Assembly: GCA_017984435.1 (NCBI GenBank)
Contig: JAGNZK010000014.1
Coordinates: 1-53,869, forward strand
From: Nitrosomonas sp.
GTDB taxonomy: Bacteria; Pseudomonadota; Gammaproteobacteria; Burkholderiales; Nitrosomonadaceae
DNA: 53,869 nt
Reading direction: 5' to 3'
Shown here piece by piece: positions 18,940 to 27,780 of the stretch. Under the pieces are notes generated by a model. That model had not been told where the DNA came from. It saw nothing but the letters and a program-made list of their open reading frames with translations, and searched no databases. The translations under genes were made by a program, and so were the position numbers. Every line of letters starts with the position of its first letter. Positions within the stretch are counted from its first letter, which is position 1.

Positions 18940-20107
18940 ACCCACAGATAGTCGGCCCGATGATCAAGCTCCGCAAGTCGCGGCTCATGGTTGCCCCGCC
19001 GGCACCGATCATGACCGGGAAGTTCCGGAAGTCGACTTGCTCAGCCCACTGACGATCCGTGGTATCACATTGCGCAACCGGATCGTGATGTCTCCCATGT
19101 GCCAATATGTTGCGACGGATGGGGTGGCCAACGACTGGCATCTGGTCCACCTCGGTAGCCGGGCCGTCGGTGGTGTGGCGCTGGTGATGGTAGAGGCCAC
19201 AGCCGTCACCTGGGACGGCCGGATTTCCCCGGGAGATCTGGGCATCTGGAGTGAGCAACACATCGAGCCGCTCGCGCGCATCGCCCGCTTCGTTCATTCT
19301 CAAGGAGCAGTCGCCGCCATTCAGCTGGCCCACGCCGGGCGGAAAGCCAGCTGCCAGCCCCCCTGGTTGGGCGGAGCAAGCCTCAAAACACTCGCGGCAG
19401 GCGGTTGGCCCGTAGTCGGCCCCAGCCCGATTCCGTTCGACGAGGGCGACCCAGTGCCGACGCCACTCGACGAAGCCGGTATCGAAGAAATTGTCATCGC
19501 CTTCGAAGCCGCCGCTCAGCGGGCTTTGGTAGCCGGATTCCGCGTAATCGAGATCCACGCGGCTCACGGTTACCTGCTGCACGAGTTTCTGTCACCCCTG
19601 AGCAACCGACGAACCGATCGCTACGGCGGAAGCCTGGAGAACAGGATGCGGTTAGTCCTCCGGGTCGCTGAGCGCCTGCGCCAAAAAATACCCGCGGAAC
19701 TGCCCCTGTTCGTGCGAATATCGGCTACCGATTGGGCGGACGGGGGATGGGATATCGAGCAATCCGTAATCTTAGCCCGTCACCTGAAAGACCTTGGCGT
19801 GGATCTTATCGATGTCTCATCAGGTGCCCTGGTGCCGAAAGCCCGCATCCCGGTAAGCAAAGGATACCAAGTCTCACTCGCTCAGAAGATCCGCGATGAG
19901 GCCAACATCATGACGGGAGCGGTTGGGTTGATCACCGAATCTGGCCATGCCGACGAGATCGTCACCGGCGGGGATGCCGATTTGGTATTCATCGGTCGGG
20001 AACTGCTCCGAGAGCCGTACTGGGCGCTCAAGGCGCAGCATGAACTCGACACGGAACCTTCATGGCCTACGCCGTATGGCTACGCCGTCAAGCGGCGGGC
20101 GAAGTAG
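18929..20107 (+). CDS. NADH:flavin oxidoreductase / old yellow enzyme, YqjM class
   Basis: OYE-type TIM barrel enzymes use FMN and NAD(P)H to reduce activated C=C bonds and some nitro compounds. After a polar 30-residue leader the barrel begins at LLSPLTIRGITLRNRIVMSPMCQY. The Cys and Tyr of MCQY match the regulatory Cys and Tyr of the YqjM class, and HAAHGYLLHEFLSPLSN supplies the substrate-binding His pair and Tyr. The start at MMNKPTD (18929) is chosen because an upstream extension to 18881 is less family-like. The gene is clearly richer in G+C than its neighbours, which suggests transfer, and a transposase relic lies just downstream. Confidence 0.9.
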   Translation: MMNKPTDSRPDDQAPQVAAHGCPAGTDHDREVPEVDLLSPLTIRGITLRNRIVMSPMCQYVATDGVANDWHLVHLGSRAVGGVALVMVEATAVTWDGRISPGDLGIWSEQHIEPLARIARFVHSQGAVAAIQLAHAGRKASCQPPWLGGASLKTLAAGGWPVVGPSPIPFDEGDPVPTPLDEAGIEEIVIAFEAAAQRALVAGFRVIEIHAAHGYLLHEFLSPLSNRRTDRYGGSLENRMRLVLRVAERLRQKIPAELPLFVRISATDWADGGWDIEQSVILARHLKDLGVDLIDVSSGALVPKARIPVSKGYQVSLAQKIRDEANIMTGAVGLITESGHADEIVTGGDADLVFIGRELLREPYWALKAQHELDTEPSWPTPYGYAVKRRAK

Positions 20108-20276
20108 CACAAATTGAGAATCAAGCCTTATATTTGACACTTGCTCTACTATTCTGACTGCAATAAGTTTAAGTGCAAGAGGTACACAGACGGCAAAGCT
20201 TTTACGCATTGGGTTTTTCACCAATGCTGAAAGCAACAGTTCCAAAAAATAAGCACGCTGACAATGTATCTTGTTC

Positions 20277-20606
20277 GTCCCGCCGTGGGATCACTGGGGC
20301 CAAACCAAAACACTCAGCTTTCGCTTCGGCAACAACTTAAGAACCAGATTTTTCTGGACGATGACAATTTTGTACATGACATGCAAAACAAGCTTAATCC
20401 TGAGCAATCGCTTTAGAACATGCCCAAAAGAAAAAACAGAACTCCGTTAAACCATTGAATTATTTTGTCTAACGCCACAACTGTGACAATGGTATGGTTC
20501 AGATATATTGGGGTGGGCACTATACTACACTGGCTCAAGTGGATAAGTTTTTGGTGTTAGTTACACCACTGTAAGCCGAATCGTAAAACAAATAGCAAAG
20601 CAGTAG
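20277..20606 (+). pseudogene. Decayed C-terminal part of a REP-associated tyrosine transposase (RAYT)
   Basis: Frames interrupted by stops and shifts read like the tail of a Y1/RAYT transposase. From 20277 one reads LRQQLKNQIFLDDDNFVHDM and then NKLNPEQSL, a stop, MPKRKNRTPLNH. Near 20500 there is GMVQIYWGGHYTT, and from about 20551 FGVSYTTVSRIVKQIAKQ before the TAG at 20604-20606. The last two look like two versions of the family's closing helix-turn-helix (FGVHYxTVSR). Several stop codons and frame changes show that it is not functional. The N-terminal catalytic half is not seen. Confidence 0.6.
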
Positions 20607-20623
20607 CAATTGAGCGACTCATC

Positions 20624-21040
20624 ATGTTGAAAATATCAGACAATATCGCGATACCCTTGGCTGAAATCGAGTTACAGGCGATACGCTCACAGGGCTCCGG
20701 CGGGCAGAATGTCAACAAAGTATCGACAGCAGTGCATTTACGATTCGATATCACGGCTTCATCACTGCCAGAATTAATCCAAGAAAGACTGTTGAATTTA
20801 AAAGACAGTCGGATCTCCGGTGAAGGCGTTGTTATCATAAAGGCGCAGCGGTATCGTAGCCAGATTAAGAACAAAGAAGATGCACTCAATCGACTCCGGG
20901 AGATTATCAACAGCGTCACTATCGAAGTGAAGCCACGGGAGCCCACTAAACCCACAAGGGCTTCCAAGATAAAGCGTTTGGAAGGCAAAGCAATTCAGAG
21001 TCGAAGAAAATCACTACGCAGCAAGATTGCTGAGGAATAA
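20624..21040 (+). CDS. arfB: Alternative ribosome-rescue factor ArfB (YaeJ)
   Basis: ArfB rescues ribosomes stalled on non-stop mRNA by hydrolysing peptidyl-tRNA. The 138-residue protein has the release-factor GGQ motif in RSQGSGGQNVNKVSTAV (about residues 20-36). Its C-terminal tail is rich in Lys and Arg (SKIKRLEGKAIQSRRKSLRSK), the part that threads into the empty mRNA channel. Its length and the lack of a codon-recognition domain separate it from RF1 and RF2. It stands alone, just after a transposase relic. Confidence 0.94.
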   Translation: MLKISDNIAIPLAEIELQAIRSQGSGGQNVNKVSTAVHLRFDITASSLPELIQERLLNLKDSRISGEGVVIIKAQRYRSQIKNKEDALNRLREIINSVTIEVKPREPTKPTRASKIKRLEGKAIQSRRKSLRSKIAEE

Positions 21041-21281
21041 TACTATTCTAAGAAAGTGTAGGTCGTATACTCGCACAACGCTGCAATGAGAATAATCCAG
21101 GATGATTCGGTTACTGGTAAGCTTGTTGCTCGAATACTTGCATGTCGCTGTTCCGGTTGGATCGTCGCTAAACAATGTATTCCGCTAAATCGCGGGATCT
21201 GCTAATTCACTGAAAACAACTTGGGATTGGCTAAGATCAATTCTATTCTGGAAGATTAATCATGCACAAAACGCCTCAACA

Positions 21282-22265
21282 GTGACATCACCAACTTTCT
21301 CTTTACTGACCCCCGATTGCGTCATGAATGCACTGGACAGCCTGGGCTACCACAGCGATGGTCGTCTGTTAGCACTTAATAGCTATGAGAACCGCGTTTA
21401 TCAAGTAGGCATGGAAGAAAGCGCGCCGCTGGTAGCAAAGTTTTATCGGCCGGGGCGCTGGACGAATGAAGCTATCCTTGAAGAACACGCTTTCGTGCAG
21501 GAATTGGTCGAGCGCGAAATTCCCGTGGTACCTGCGTTGGTGTTGGATGGAAAAACACTGCACACCTTCGAAGGATTTCGCTTCGCCGTTTTTCCCAGAC
21601 ACGGTGGGCGTGCGCCTGAATTTGAAGATCGCAACACACTGGAATGGATGGGGCGTTTTCTAGGGCGCATTCACGCCATTGGCGCACTCAAGCCGTTTCA
21701 GCACCGCCCCACACTGAACATCGCGAGCTTTGGTGTGGAACCGCTTGATTTCTTGCTGACAAATAATTTCATCCCGACCGATCTTGAGGCCGCCTATCGT
21801 AGCGTAGCAGAGCAGGCACTAGTGAGTGTACGACATTGCTTTGAACGTGCCGGCAACAATATAAAAGCACTACGTTTGCATGGGGATTGCCATGCGGGCA
21901 ACGTGCTGTGGACGGATGATGGTCCGCACTTCGTCGATTTTGACGATAGCCGCATGGGTCCTGCGGTGCAGGATTTGTGGATGTTATTGTCGGGTGAACG
22001 TACCGATAGGGTACGGCAATTGAATGACGTGTTGGCAGGCTATGAAGATTTTTACGATTTTGATTTGCGTGAGTTGCATCTGGTCGAGGCACTGCGCACC
22101 TTGCGCCTGATTCATTATGCCGCCTGGCTGGCACAGCGATGGGACGATCCTGCCTTCAAGCAAGCTTTCCCTTGGTTTAATACGCAAAGCTATTGGCAAG
22201 ATCGTATTCTGGAATTGCGCGAGCAAATCGCGCTGATGGACGAGCCGCCGCTATGGTCGGCTTGA
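21282..22265 (+). CDS. srkA: Stress response kinase A (YihE/SrkA), Ser/Thr kinase
   Basis: SrkA is a cytoplasmic protein kinase-like enzyme that counteracts MazEF- and stress-triggered death in E. coli. The 327-residue protein has the N-terminal pattern LNSYENRVYQVGMEE, the nucleotide-binding Lys in LVAKFYRPGRW, the catalytic loop LHGDCHAGNVLW (near residue 200) and the metal-binding DFDDSRMGPAVQDLW. The frame has no ATG near its beginning; the GTG at 21282 gives the best start, without a strong ribosome-binding site. Length agrees with E. coli YihE (328). Confidence 0.93.
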   Translation: MTSPTFSLLTPDCVMNALDSLGYHSDGRLLALNSYENRVYQVGMEESAPLVAKFYRPGRWTNEAILEEHAFVQELVEREIPVVPALVLDGKTLHTFEGFRFAVFPRHGGRAPEFEDRNTLEWMGRFLGRIHAIGALKPFQHRPTLNIASFGVEPLDFLLTNNFIPTDLEAAYRSVAEQALVSVRHCFERAGNNIKALRLHGDCHAGNVLWTDDGPHFVDFDDSRMGPAVQDLWMLLSGERTDRVRQLNDVLAGYEDFYDFDLRELHLVEALRTLRLIHYAAWLAQRWDDPAFKQAFPWFNTQSYWQDRILELREQIALMDEPPLWSA

Positions 22266-22421
22266 TTGAGTATTATCTTTTTTATCATAGTATTGTGCAG
22301 TCATTCCAGACGGCGAAATAAGAAAATATTCAATGGTGCAAAGCGTTTTAGGCGCGTTTTAGGAATGCCTATTGTTCCAAGAATGGTATGATCTGCCATA
22401 AAATGAACAGTTGGAGGAATT

Positions 22422-23066
22422 ATGCGCAATACAGAACCCGAATCCGGTTTGAATTTTAACCTGGTCATGCCAGCCGCATTACTGCTGGTTTTATTAGTCG
22501 TACCCTTCTCTATCAATTCTTTTATGCATTTTATGTCGGGTAAACGACAGTTTAATCCGGTGATTATGAAACTACCGGTGGACAACACTGCGATCACGAT
22601 TCCATCTTCGGTCAAACAGTATGAGCCATTTGAGGTGGCTTTAAATCTGGAAACGAAACAGCTCGCCAAATTTCTAAACGAGATTATTGCCACGGCATCC
22701 GCAGGTACTTCGATACAAGGGATTACCGGCGTGGTGTCGCCCAACATGAAAGCTGAGATTGCCGGGGGGGATTTTCAAATTGACAGGCTAGGGCCGCAAG
22801 ACCCGGGATCGGACTATGGTGGTGCAGCAAGCTGGCGTTGGCGGGTTATACCGGAATCATCCGGGGCACAGGATCTAAAATTCCAGTTGCACTTGCTAAC
22901 GCAAAATGCCGGGCAACAGAACACCCAAATTTTGGGTCTTGCCGAAGCGAGCTTTTCTGTCCAGGCAAATCCATCGGAATGGTTTAAACGCAACTGGCTT
23001 TGGACTGCTTTACTATTGGTACCGATCGCAATCATTTTAGGATTGCGGCGTCGCTATGCACGATAG
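22422..23066 (+). CDS. Membrane protein of unknown function with two terminal helices
   Basis: I do not recognise this 214-residue protein. A hydrophobic helix at about residues 15-32 (VMPAALLLVLLVVPFSI) and another at about 190-207 (WLWTALLLVPIAIILGL) flank a polar domain of about 150 residues that should lie in the periplasm. The end is a short basic tail, RRRYAR. The domain has phrases such as SSVKQYEPFEVALNLE and PNMKAEIAGGDFQI, which suggest a beta-sandwich like those in proteins that bind or stabilise envelope complexes; that is a guess. A strong TTGGAGGAATT ribosome-binding site supports the start. It seems monocistronic. Confidence 0.75.
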   Translation: MRNTEPESGLNFNLVMPAALLLVLLVVPFSINSFMHFMSGKRQFNPVIMKLPVDNTAITIPSSVKQYEPFEVALNLETKQLAKFLNEIIATASAGTSIQGITGVVSPNMKAEIAGGDFQIDRLGPQDPGSDYGGAASWRWRVIPESSGAQDLKFQLHLLTQNAGQQNTQILGLAEASFSVQANPSEWFKRNWLWTALLLVPIAIILGLRRRYAR

Positions 23067-23141
23067 CATTCTTTTTTCTCTTATGTTTTTGGCTGGAAAC
23101 AATGATCATCGATAAGTTCTTACCGATTTTTCACCGGCGCG

Positions 23142-23169
23142 CTTGAAAAAAAACGAATAATCCTTATAT
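23142..23169 (+). promoter_or_regulatory. Candidate heat-shock (sigma-32) promoter of hsp20
   Basis: CTTGAAA at 23142-23148 matches the sigma-32 -35 consensus exactly, and CCTTATAT at 23162-23169, 13 bases later, resembles the CCCCATNT -10 box. It leaves a 5' leader of about 120 bases before the hsp20 gene. The -10 match is partial. Confidence 0.5.
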
Positions 23170-23271
23170 CGCTTACTGAAAGTGTGTTCTTTGTAACTGT
23201 ATAAGACGCCGCATTGAAAGTATAGCGTTTACAGATTGAATGAGGCGTTGATGTTGTAGATATGCAATGTA

Positions 23272-23291
23272 CTTTTTTAATCGATAAGGAG
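23272..23291 (+). promoter_or_regulatory. Candidate fourU-type RNA thermometer at the hsp20 ribosome-binding site
   Basis: CTTTTT at 23272-23277 can pair completely with the Shine-Dalgarno AAGGAG at 23286-23291, using two G-U pairs, across an 8-base loop. This is the arrangement of fourU thermometers, in which a run of U masks the ribosome-binding site at low temperature. The stem is short and I cannot compute its stability. Confidence 0.4.
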
Positions 23292-23300
23292 AAATGTATT

Positions 23301-23726
23301 ATGGCCATTACACGTTATGAACCTTGGGGTTTGTTGAGTCAACTGCAAAGAGAATTGGAACGCGGTGCTGCCGAGGGTTCTACAGCAACTGCGGAATGGG
23401 CGCCTGCGGTTGATATTAAGGAAGAAGCCGATAAGTTTGTTATCCATGCCGATATTCCGGGTGTTAAGCCGGAAGAAATAGATATCAGTATGGAAGATGG
23501 TGTATTAACCATTCGAGGCGAAAAGAAATCGGAAGCCCAAACTGAGAAAGAAGGCTATAAACGCGTCGAACGCACGTATGGTTCTTTTTACAGACGCTTT
23601 AGCTTACCGGATACCGCCAATGCTGAGGCAATCTCAGCAGCTTCAAAACACGGCGTATTAGAAGTTGTGATCCCGAAACGGGAAGCGGTGCAACCGAAAA
23701 AAATTAACGTAACCGCAGCAGGATGA
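23301..23726 (+). CDS. Small heat-shock protein, Hsp20/alpha-crystallin family
   Basis: The 141-residue holdase chaperone binds unfolding proteins and keeps them refoldable. The alpha-crystallin domain covers about residues 38-130, with FVIHADIPGVKPEEIDISMEDG and the closing A-x-x-x-n-GVL signature in SKHGVLEVVIPKR. The C-terminal I/V-x-I/V anchor appears as KINV. I chose the ATG at 23301 (MAITRYEPWG) because AAGGAG stands nine bases before it; an earlier in-frame ATG at 23262 is rejected. A sigma-32-like promoter and a possible RNA thermometer lie upstream, and a strong terminator follows. Confidence 0.95.
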   Translation: MAITRYEPWGLLSQLQRELERGAAEGSTATAEWAPAVDIKEEADKFVIHADIPGVKPEEIDISMEDGVLTIRGEKKSEAQTEKEGYKRVERTYGSFYRRFSLPDTANAEAISAASKHGVLEVVIPKREAVQPKKINVTAAG

Positions 23727-23759
23727 TTGATTAATCTAATTTATACTAAAAACAGTAAT

Positions 23760-23787
23760 AAAAATGGAGCCTGCGGGCTCCATTTTT
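23760..23787 (+). terminator. Rho-independent terminator after hsp20
   Basis: A perfect 11-bp stem, AAAATGGAGCC and GGCTCCATTTT around the loop TGCG, ends in a run of T. It lies 34 bp after the hsp20 stop. Confidence 0.9.
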
Positions 23788-23917
23788 ATCGATAATTGCT
23801 TTTGCTAAGTTGGATAAAGCATGACAGAATTGCCCTCCTTATTTTCTTGAGACTATCAAAAAGCACTTTGATAAATTTCAAATAGCCCCAACCAACTGTT
23901 CCAATTAAACTTTACCG

Positions 23918-25843
23918 ATGCCACTTATTACACTGGAAAATGCATGTTTAGCCTTTGGCCATCATGCTTTGCTTGATCATGTCAGCTTACAACTTGATCC
24001 GGGGGAACGCGTCGGTTTGATCGGTAGAAATGGTGGCGGCAAATCAAGCTTACTGCGCGCCTTAGCAGGCGAAATCAAATTGGACGACGGCACACTTTGG
24101 CTTGCTCCCAATCTAAAGCTAGCTTATGTGTCACAGGAACCCCTGTTGAATCCCGCCAATACGGTATATCAAGAAGTGTCAACCGGTCTGGGCAATATCA
24201 GTCAGATACTGCTGGATTATCACGCGGTCTCTCATGCATTAAGTGAAAGTACAAACGATACGGAAGCATTATTGCTTCGATTACAGGATTTGCAAGGTGC
24301 TCTGGAGGTCCAGGATGGATGGAGCTTGCAAGCAAAGATCGAGACTGTTATCGACAAACTGAATCTGCCCGCAGATACTTTAATTGCGCACCTTTCAGGC
24401 GGATTAAAAAAGCGGGTGGCACTGGCGCGCGCTTTGGTGATATCGCCTGATGTCTTGTTGCTGGATGAACCCACCAATCATCTTGACTTCTCTTCAATTG
24501 AATGGCTGGAAGGATTACTTCAGGATTTCTCCGGCAGTGTGTTGTTAATCACGCATGACCGGCGTTTTCTGGATAATGTGGTGACAAGGATTATCGAACT
24601 GGATCGCGGAAAATTGGAATCTTTTTCCGGAAAATTTGCAGACTATCAACACAAAAAAGCAGAAATACTGGAAGTTGAGGCTACACATAATCAGAAATTT
24701 GATAAGGTGTTAGCACAGGAAGAAGTCTGGATACGTAAAGGAATTCAAGCACGACGCACACGTAATGAGGGTAGAGTCAGAAAATTAGAGGCATTGCGTT
24801 TGGAGCGTGCAGCCAGACGGGAAAAAGTCGGAAAAGCCAATATCAATGTCGATGTGGGTGAGCGTTCAGGTAAATTGGTCGCTGAACTGGAAAATGTTGA
24901 CAAAAGCTATGGCGATAAAATAATTATCAAAAATTTTTCCTGTCGCATCATGCGTGGCGATCGGGTGGGTCTTTTGGGCCCGAATGGCGCCGGAAAATCA
25001 ACCTTATTAAAATTAATTCTTGGTGAATTACAACCTGATTCGGGTAAAGTTCAACAAGGAACCAAATTGTCGGTTGCTTATTTCGATCAAATGCGTGAGC
25101 AGCTCGATGAGGAAATGATACTGACGGATACCATCAGTCAAGGTTCTGAATTTGTGGAAATTAACGGTAAGCGCAAGCATGTCATCAGCTATCTGGAAGA
25201 TTTTCTGTTCGCACCAGCACGCGCCCGCTCTCCAGTCAAATCCCTTTCCGGAGGTGAACGTAATCGATTGCTGCTAGCCCGTTTATTTACCCGTCCGGCC
25301 AATGTTCTGGTACTGGATGAACCAACGAATGATCTGGATATTGAAACACTTGAGCTACTGGAAGCTTTGTTGCAGGACTATACCGGTACATTATTTCTGG
25401 TCAGTCATGATCGTGAATTTCTTGATAATGTCGTCACACAAGTAATTGCATTTGAAGGAAATGGAAAATTATGTGAATATATTGGCGGTTATGAAGATTG
25501 GATACGTGCAAAACATTCTGAAGATCGTGTCACCCAACAAAAAGTATTATCAAAGCAGTCAGAAACTTCACCAACCAGTATTGCTAAATCGCCCGGGCTT
25601 TCCCGAGCTAGAAAACTTAATTACCAAGAAACGCGTGAGCTAGAAGCATTACCTGGTAAAATTGATATTTTGGAAAAAGAACAAGCGAATATTACCTTAC
25701 GTTTGAATGAATCCACTGTTTATCGTGATTGTCCGGACGAAGCAAAAGCACTGCAAACACGCTTTGCTACGATTGAAAAAGAACTGACAGATTGTTTTGC
25801 AAGATGGGAAGAATTAGAATCAAAATCTGCCACAAAAACGTAG
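23918..25843 (+). CDS. uup: ABC-F ATPase Uup
   Basis: Uup is a cytoplasmic ABC-F protein with two ATPase domains and no membrane part; in E. coli it affects ribosome function and transposon excision. The first domain has Walker A GRNGGGKSS and signature LSGGLKKR, and the second has GPNGAGKST and LSGGERNR. Both have LDEPTNxLD Walker B motifs. The interdomain linker is charged and helical (residues about 235-310). The last 80 residues, with LNYQETRELEALPGKIDILE, form the coiled-coil C-terminal domain typical of Uup, which separates it from EttA and YheS. The 641-residue length is normal. Confidence 0.95.
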   Translation: MPLITLENACLAFGHHALLDHVSLQLDPGERVGLIGRNGGGKSSLLRALAGEIKLDDGTLWLAPNLKLAYVSQEPLLNPANTVYQEVSTGLGNISQILLDYHAVSHALSESTNDTEALLLRLQDLQGALEVQDGWSLQAKIETVIDKLNLPADTLIAHLSGGLKKRVALARALVISPDVLLLDEPTNHLDFSSIEWLEGLLQDFSGSVLLITHDRRFLDNVVTRIIELDRGKLESFSGKFADYQHKKAEILEVEATHNQKFDKVLAQEEVWIRKGIQARRTRNEGRVRKLEALRLERAARREKVGKANINVDVGERSGKLVAELENVDKSYGDKIIIKNFSCRIMRGDRVGLLGPNGAGKSTLLKLILGELQPDSGKVQQGTKLSVAYFDQMREQLDEEMILTDTISQGSEFVEINGKRKHVISYLEDFLFAPARARSPVKSLSGGERNRLLLARLFTRPANVLVLDEPTNDLDIETLELLEALLQDYTGTLFLVSHDREFLDNVVTQVIAFEGNGKLCEYIGGYEDWIRAKHSEDRVTQQKVLSKQSETSPTSIAKSPGLSRARKLNYQETRELEALPGKIDILEKEQANITLRLNESTVYRDCPDEAKALQTRFATIEKELTDCFARWEELESKSATKT

Positions 25844-25948
25844 GTCTTGCGACAAATTTCCCTATAAACAACATGGACATGCTTACACTATTCATTGACC
25901 AAATCGGGCGCATCGTTTAAAGTTCAACTTTTGAGAGAGGAGGCTTAC

Positions 25949-26275
25949 ATGAAACAAAAATCGATTATGAATTTATTACTTACCTTGAGTATGCTTTTGG
26001 CATTTTCGGGGATAACTCAAGCTGCTGGAGACCCAGTGGCTGCAAAAGAAAAGATTTCAATGTGTGAAGGTTGTCATGGGATTCCTGGTTATAAAACAGC
26101 TTTTCCAACCGCTTATCACGTTCCTAAACTTGGCGGACAGCATGCGGAATATCTCGTAAAAGCATTGGAAGGATACAAAAATGGTACACGTAGTCATCCA
26201 ACCATGACAGCTTTGGCTAAAACACTATCGCAACAAGATATGGAAGATTTAGCTGCCTATTATGCTAAAAATTAA
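25949..26275 (+). CDS. Periplasmic monohaem cytochrome c, class I
   Basis: The 108-residue precursor has a signal peptide (MKQKSIMNLLLTLSMLLAF...AA) and one haem motif CEGCH at residues 39-43. A Met in HPTMTALAKTLS is the likely sixth ligand. The fold pattern resembles one half of cytochrome c4. I chose the ATG at 25949 because AGAGGAGG precedes it; an in-frame ATG 54 bases upstream is rejected. A second cytochrome of the same type begins 27 bp downstream, so the pair is probably co-transcribed and may act together in periplasmic electron transfer to a terminal oxidase. Confidence 0.92.
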   Translation: MKQKSIMNLLLTLSMLLAFSGITQAAGDPVAAKEKISMCEGCHGIPGYKTAFPTAYHVPKLGGQHAEYLVKALEGYKNGTRSHPTMTALAKTLSQQDMEDLAAYYAKN

Positions 26276-26302
26276 TTAAGTGATTAACGCAAGGAACGAA
26301 TT

Positions 26303-26632
26303 ATGAAGAATTATGTGATAGCCGCATTAACCGGCGCAGCTTTGATACTCTCTGGTCAAATTATGGCTGCTGATATTGAAGCAGGTAAAAGTAAAGCAGC
26401 TGAAGTTTGTGCTTCATGCCATGGAGCCGATGGTAATAGCCCCGCTCCCAATTTCCCGAAAATCGGTGGACAGTACAGAACCTACCTGGTGAAAGCATTA
26501 AAAGATTACAAATCCGGTACCCGGAATGATCCAATTATGGCTGGCATGACCGCTGGCCTGAGCCCAGCAGATATTGAAAATTTAGCCTTTTATTATTCAA
26601 GCCAAACAGGCAATTTGAATTCGAACAAATAA
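26303..26632 (+). CDS. Periplasmic monohaem cytochrome c, class I (second of a tandem pair)
   Basis: This 109-residue precursor has a cleavable signal ending in IMAADI and one haem motif CASCH at residues 36-40. The Met of PIMAGMTAGLS is the likely distal ligand. The mature part aligns by eye with its upstream neighbour: both share PK(L/I)GGQ and the YLVKAL.x.YK.GTR pattern. Two monohaem halves in tandem look like a cytochrome c4 whose domains are encoded separately, or a duplication. A shared terminator follows. Confidence 0.93.
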   Translation: MKNYVIAALTGAALILSGQIMAADIEAGKSKAAEVCASCHGADGNSPAPNFPKIGGQYRTYLVKALKDYKSGTRNDPIMAGMTAGLSPADIENLAFYYSSQTGNLNSNK

Positions 26633-26658
26633 AACTGATTTATTGGTATCCAATTAAG

Positions 26659-26705
26659 AACGGGATAAAAACTACTTGAAAGTTGGTTTTTATCCCGTTT
26701 TTTTA
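26659..26705. terminator. Bidirectional terminator between cytochrome and DUF1841 genes
   Basis: ACGGGATAAAAAC pairs with GTTTTTATCCCGT around a loop of about 15 bases and is followed by TTTTTT on the plus strand. On the minus strand the stem is followed by a weaker T-rich stretch. It lies between convergent genes and probably serves both. Confidence 0.8.
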
Positions 26706-27134
26706 TTAGTTTAGCTGTCTGTCCAGACATTCAAAGTAAATGGTAGCATCCGGCGCAGATTGAGCGCGTTGAGCTTGCCATATCATTTCTGCCAAGCATT
26801 CCATCATCTGATGTGCGGCGGCGTGTTCACTTCCTGTATTTTTTTGCAAGCGCGAGAATCGCTCACAAATTCCAACCGGCTGATTAATAGATAACTGCTC
26901 TTTGATCGCCACATGCATACTCATATGCAGGAATGGGTTAGTATCACCCATCTCAGGCAAATAATCCTTATCCAGATAACGATCGGCATCGTCAAGAATG
27001 TCATGGTATTCGGGATGAAGCAGTATCACTTCCAGCGCAATCGTCTCAATACCGGATAATATTTCCCGCTGGCAGTATTTGCGCCAGGTATCAAAAAATA
27101 ATTGGCGTGCTTGTTCTCTGGATGGTTTAAACAT
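26706..27134 (-). CDS. DUF1841 family protein
   Basis: The 142-residue protein matches the DUF1841 family, which is of unknown function and widespread in betaproteobacteria. Typical phrases are MFKPSREQARQLFFDTWRKY at the start, VILLHPEYH in the middle and NPFLHMSMHVAIKEQL further on. The frame is open 34 codons upstream into nth, but the ATG at 27134 gives the family N terminus. It follows nth by 13 bp on the same strand, so it probably belongs to the pyrD-rsxB-nth run. Confidence 0.85.
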   Translation of the reverse strand: MFKPSREQARQLFFDTWRKYCQREILSGIETIALEVILLHPEYHDILDDADRYLDKDYLPEMGDTNPFLHMSMHVAIKEQLSINQPVGICERFSRLQKNTGSEHAAAHQMMECLAEMIWQAQRAQSAPDATIYFECLDRQLN

Positions 27135-27147
27135 AGTGTGATTGAAG

Positions 27148-27780
27148 TCAAATAGTTTTGTCTTTATATTCGCAGAGATGATTAATTTTGCATACTGCAC
27201 ACTCTGGTTTTCTGGCTTTGCACACATACCGGCCATGCAGAATCAACCAGTGGTGCGCATCCAGACGGAATTCCTTAGGCACTGCTTTAAGCAGCTTTAA
27301 CTCGACCTCCAGAACATTCTTGCCAGGCGCAATACCAGTGCGATTGGCAACTCGGAAAATATGCGTATCCACTGCGATAGTTGGTTCCCCAAACGCGGTA
27401 TTTAAAATTACATTTGCCGTTTTGCGTCCGACGCCGGGTAATTTCTCCAATTGCTCGCGAGTGCGTGGCACTTCGCTGTGATGTCGCTGTATCAGCAATT
27501 GGCAAGTTGCCAGAATGTTCTTGGCCTTGGTTTTATATAATCCAATACTTTTTATAAACTCGGCCAAACCCGGCACACCCAAGGCAAAAATTTTTTCCGG
27601 CGTGTTTGCCTGCGGAAATAATCTTCTCGTTGCCAGATTAACGCTTTTATCGGTGGCCTGCGCCGAAAGAATAACCGCAATCAGCAGTTCAAAGGATGAG
27701 CTATATTCCAGTTCAGTAGTGGGATGAGGGTTTGCTAATTTCAGACAAGCAAAAATTTCATGGCGCTTAGCTGAGTTCAT
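27148..27780 (-). CDS. nth: Endonuclease III
   Basis: Nth is a DNA glycosylase/AP lyase that removes oxidised pyrimidines. The 210-residue protein has the helix-hairpin-helix [13 protein letters not shown] with the catalytic Lys. The catalytic Asp lies in [11 protein letters not shown], and the four-cysteine [4Fe-4S] motif C-x6-C-x2-C-x5-C lies in the tail that starts CKARKPEC. It overlaps the end of rsxB by 14 bp, so the two are coupled. The neighbourhood rsxB-nth-DUF1841 is typical of betaproteobacteria. Confidence 0.97.
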   Translation of the reverse strand: MNSAKRHEIFACLKLANPHPTTELEYSSSFELLIAVILSAQATDKSVNLATRRLFPQANTPEKIFALGVPGLAEFIKSIGLYKTKAKNILATCQLLIQRHHSEVPRTREQLEKLPGVGRKTANVILNTAFGEPTIAVDTHIFRVANRTGIAPGKNVLEVELKLLKAVPKEFRLDAHHWLILHGRYVCKARKPECAVCKINHLCEYKDKTI

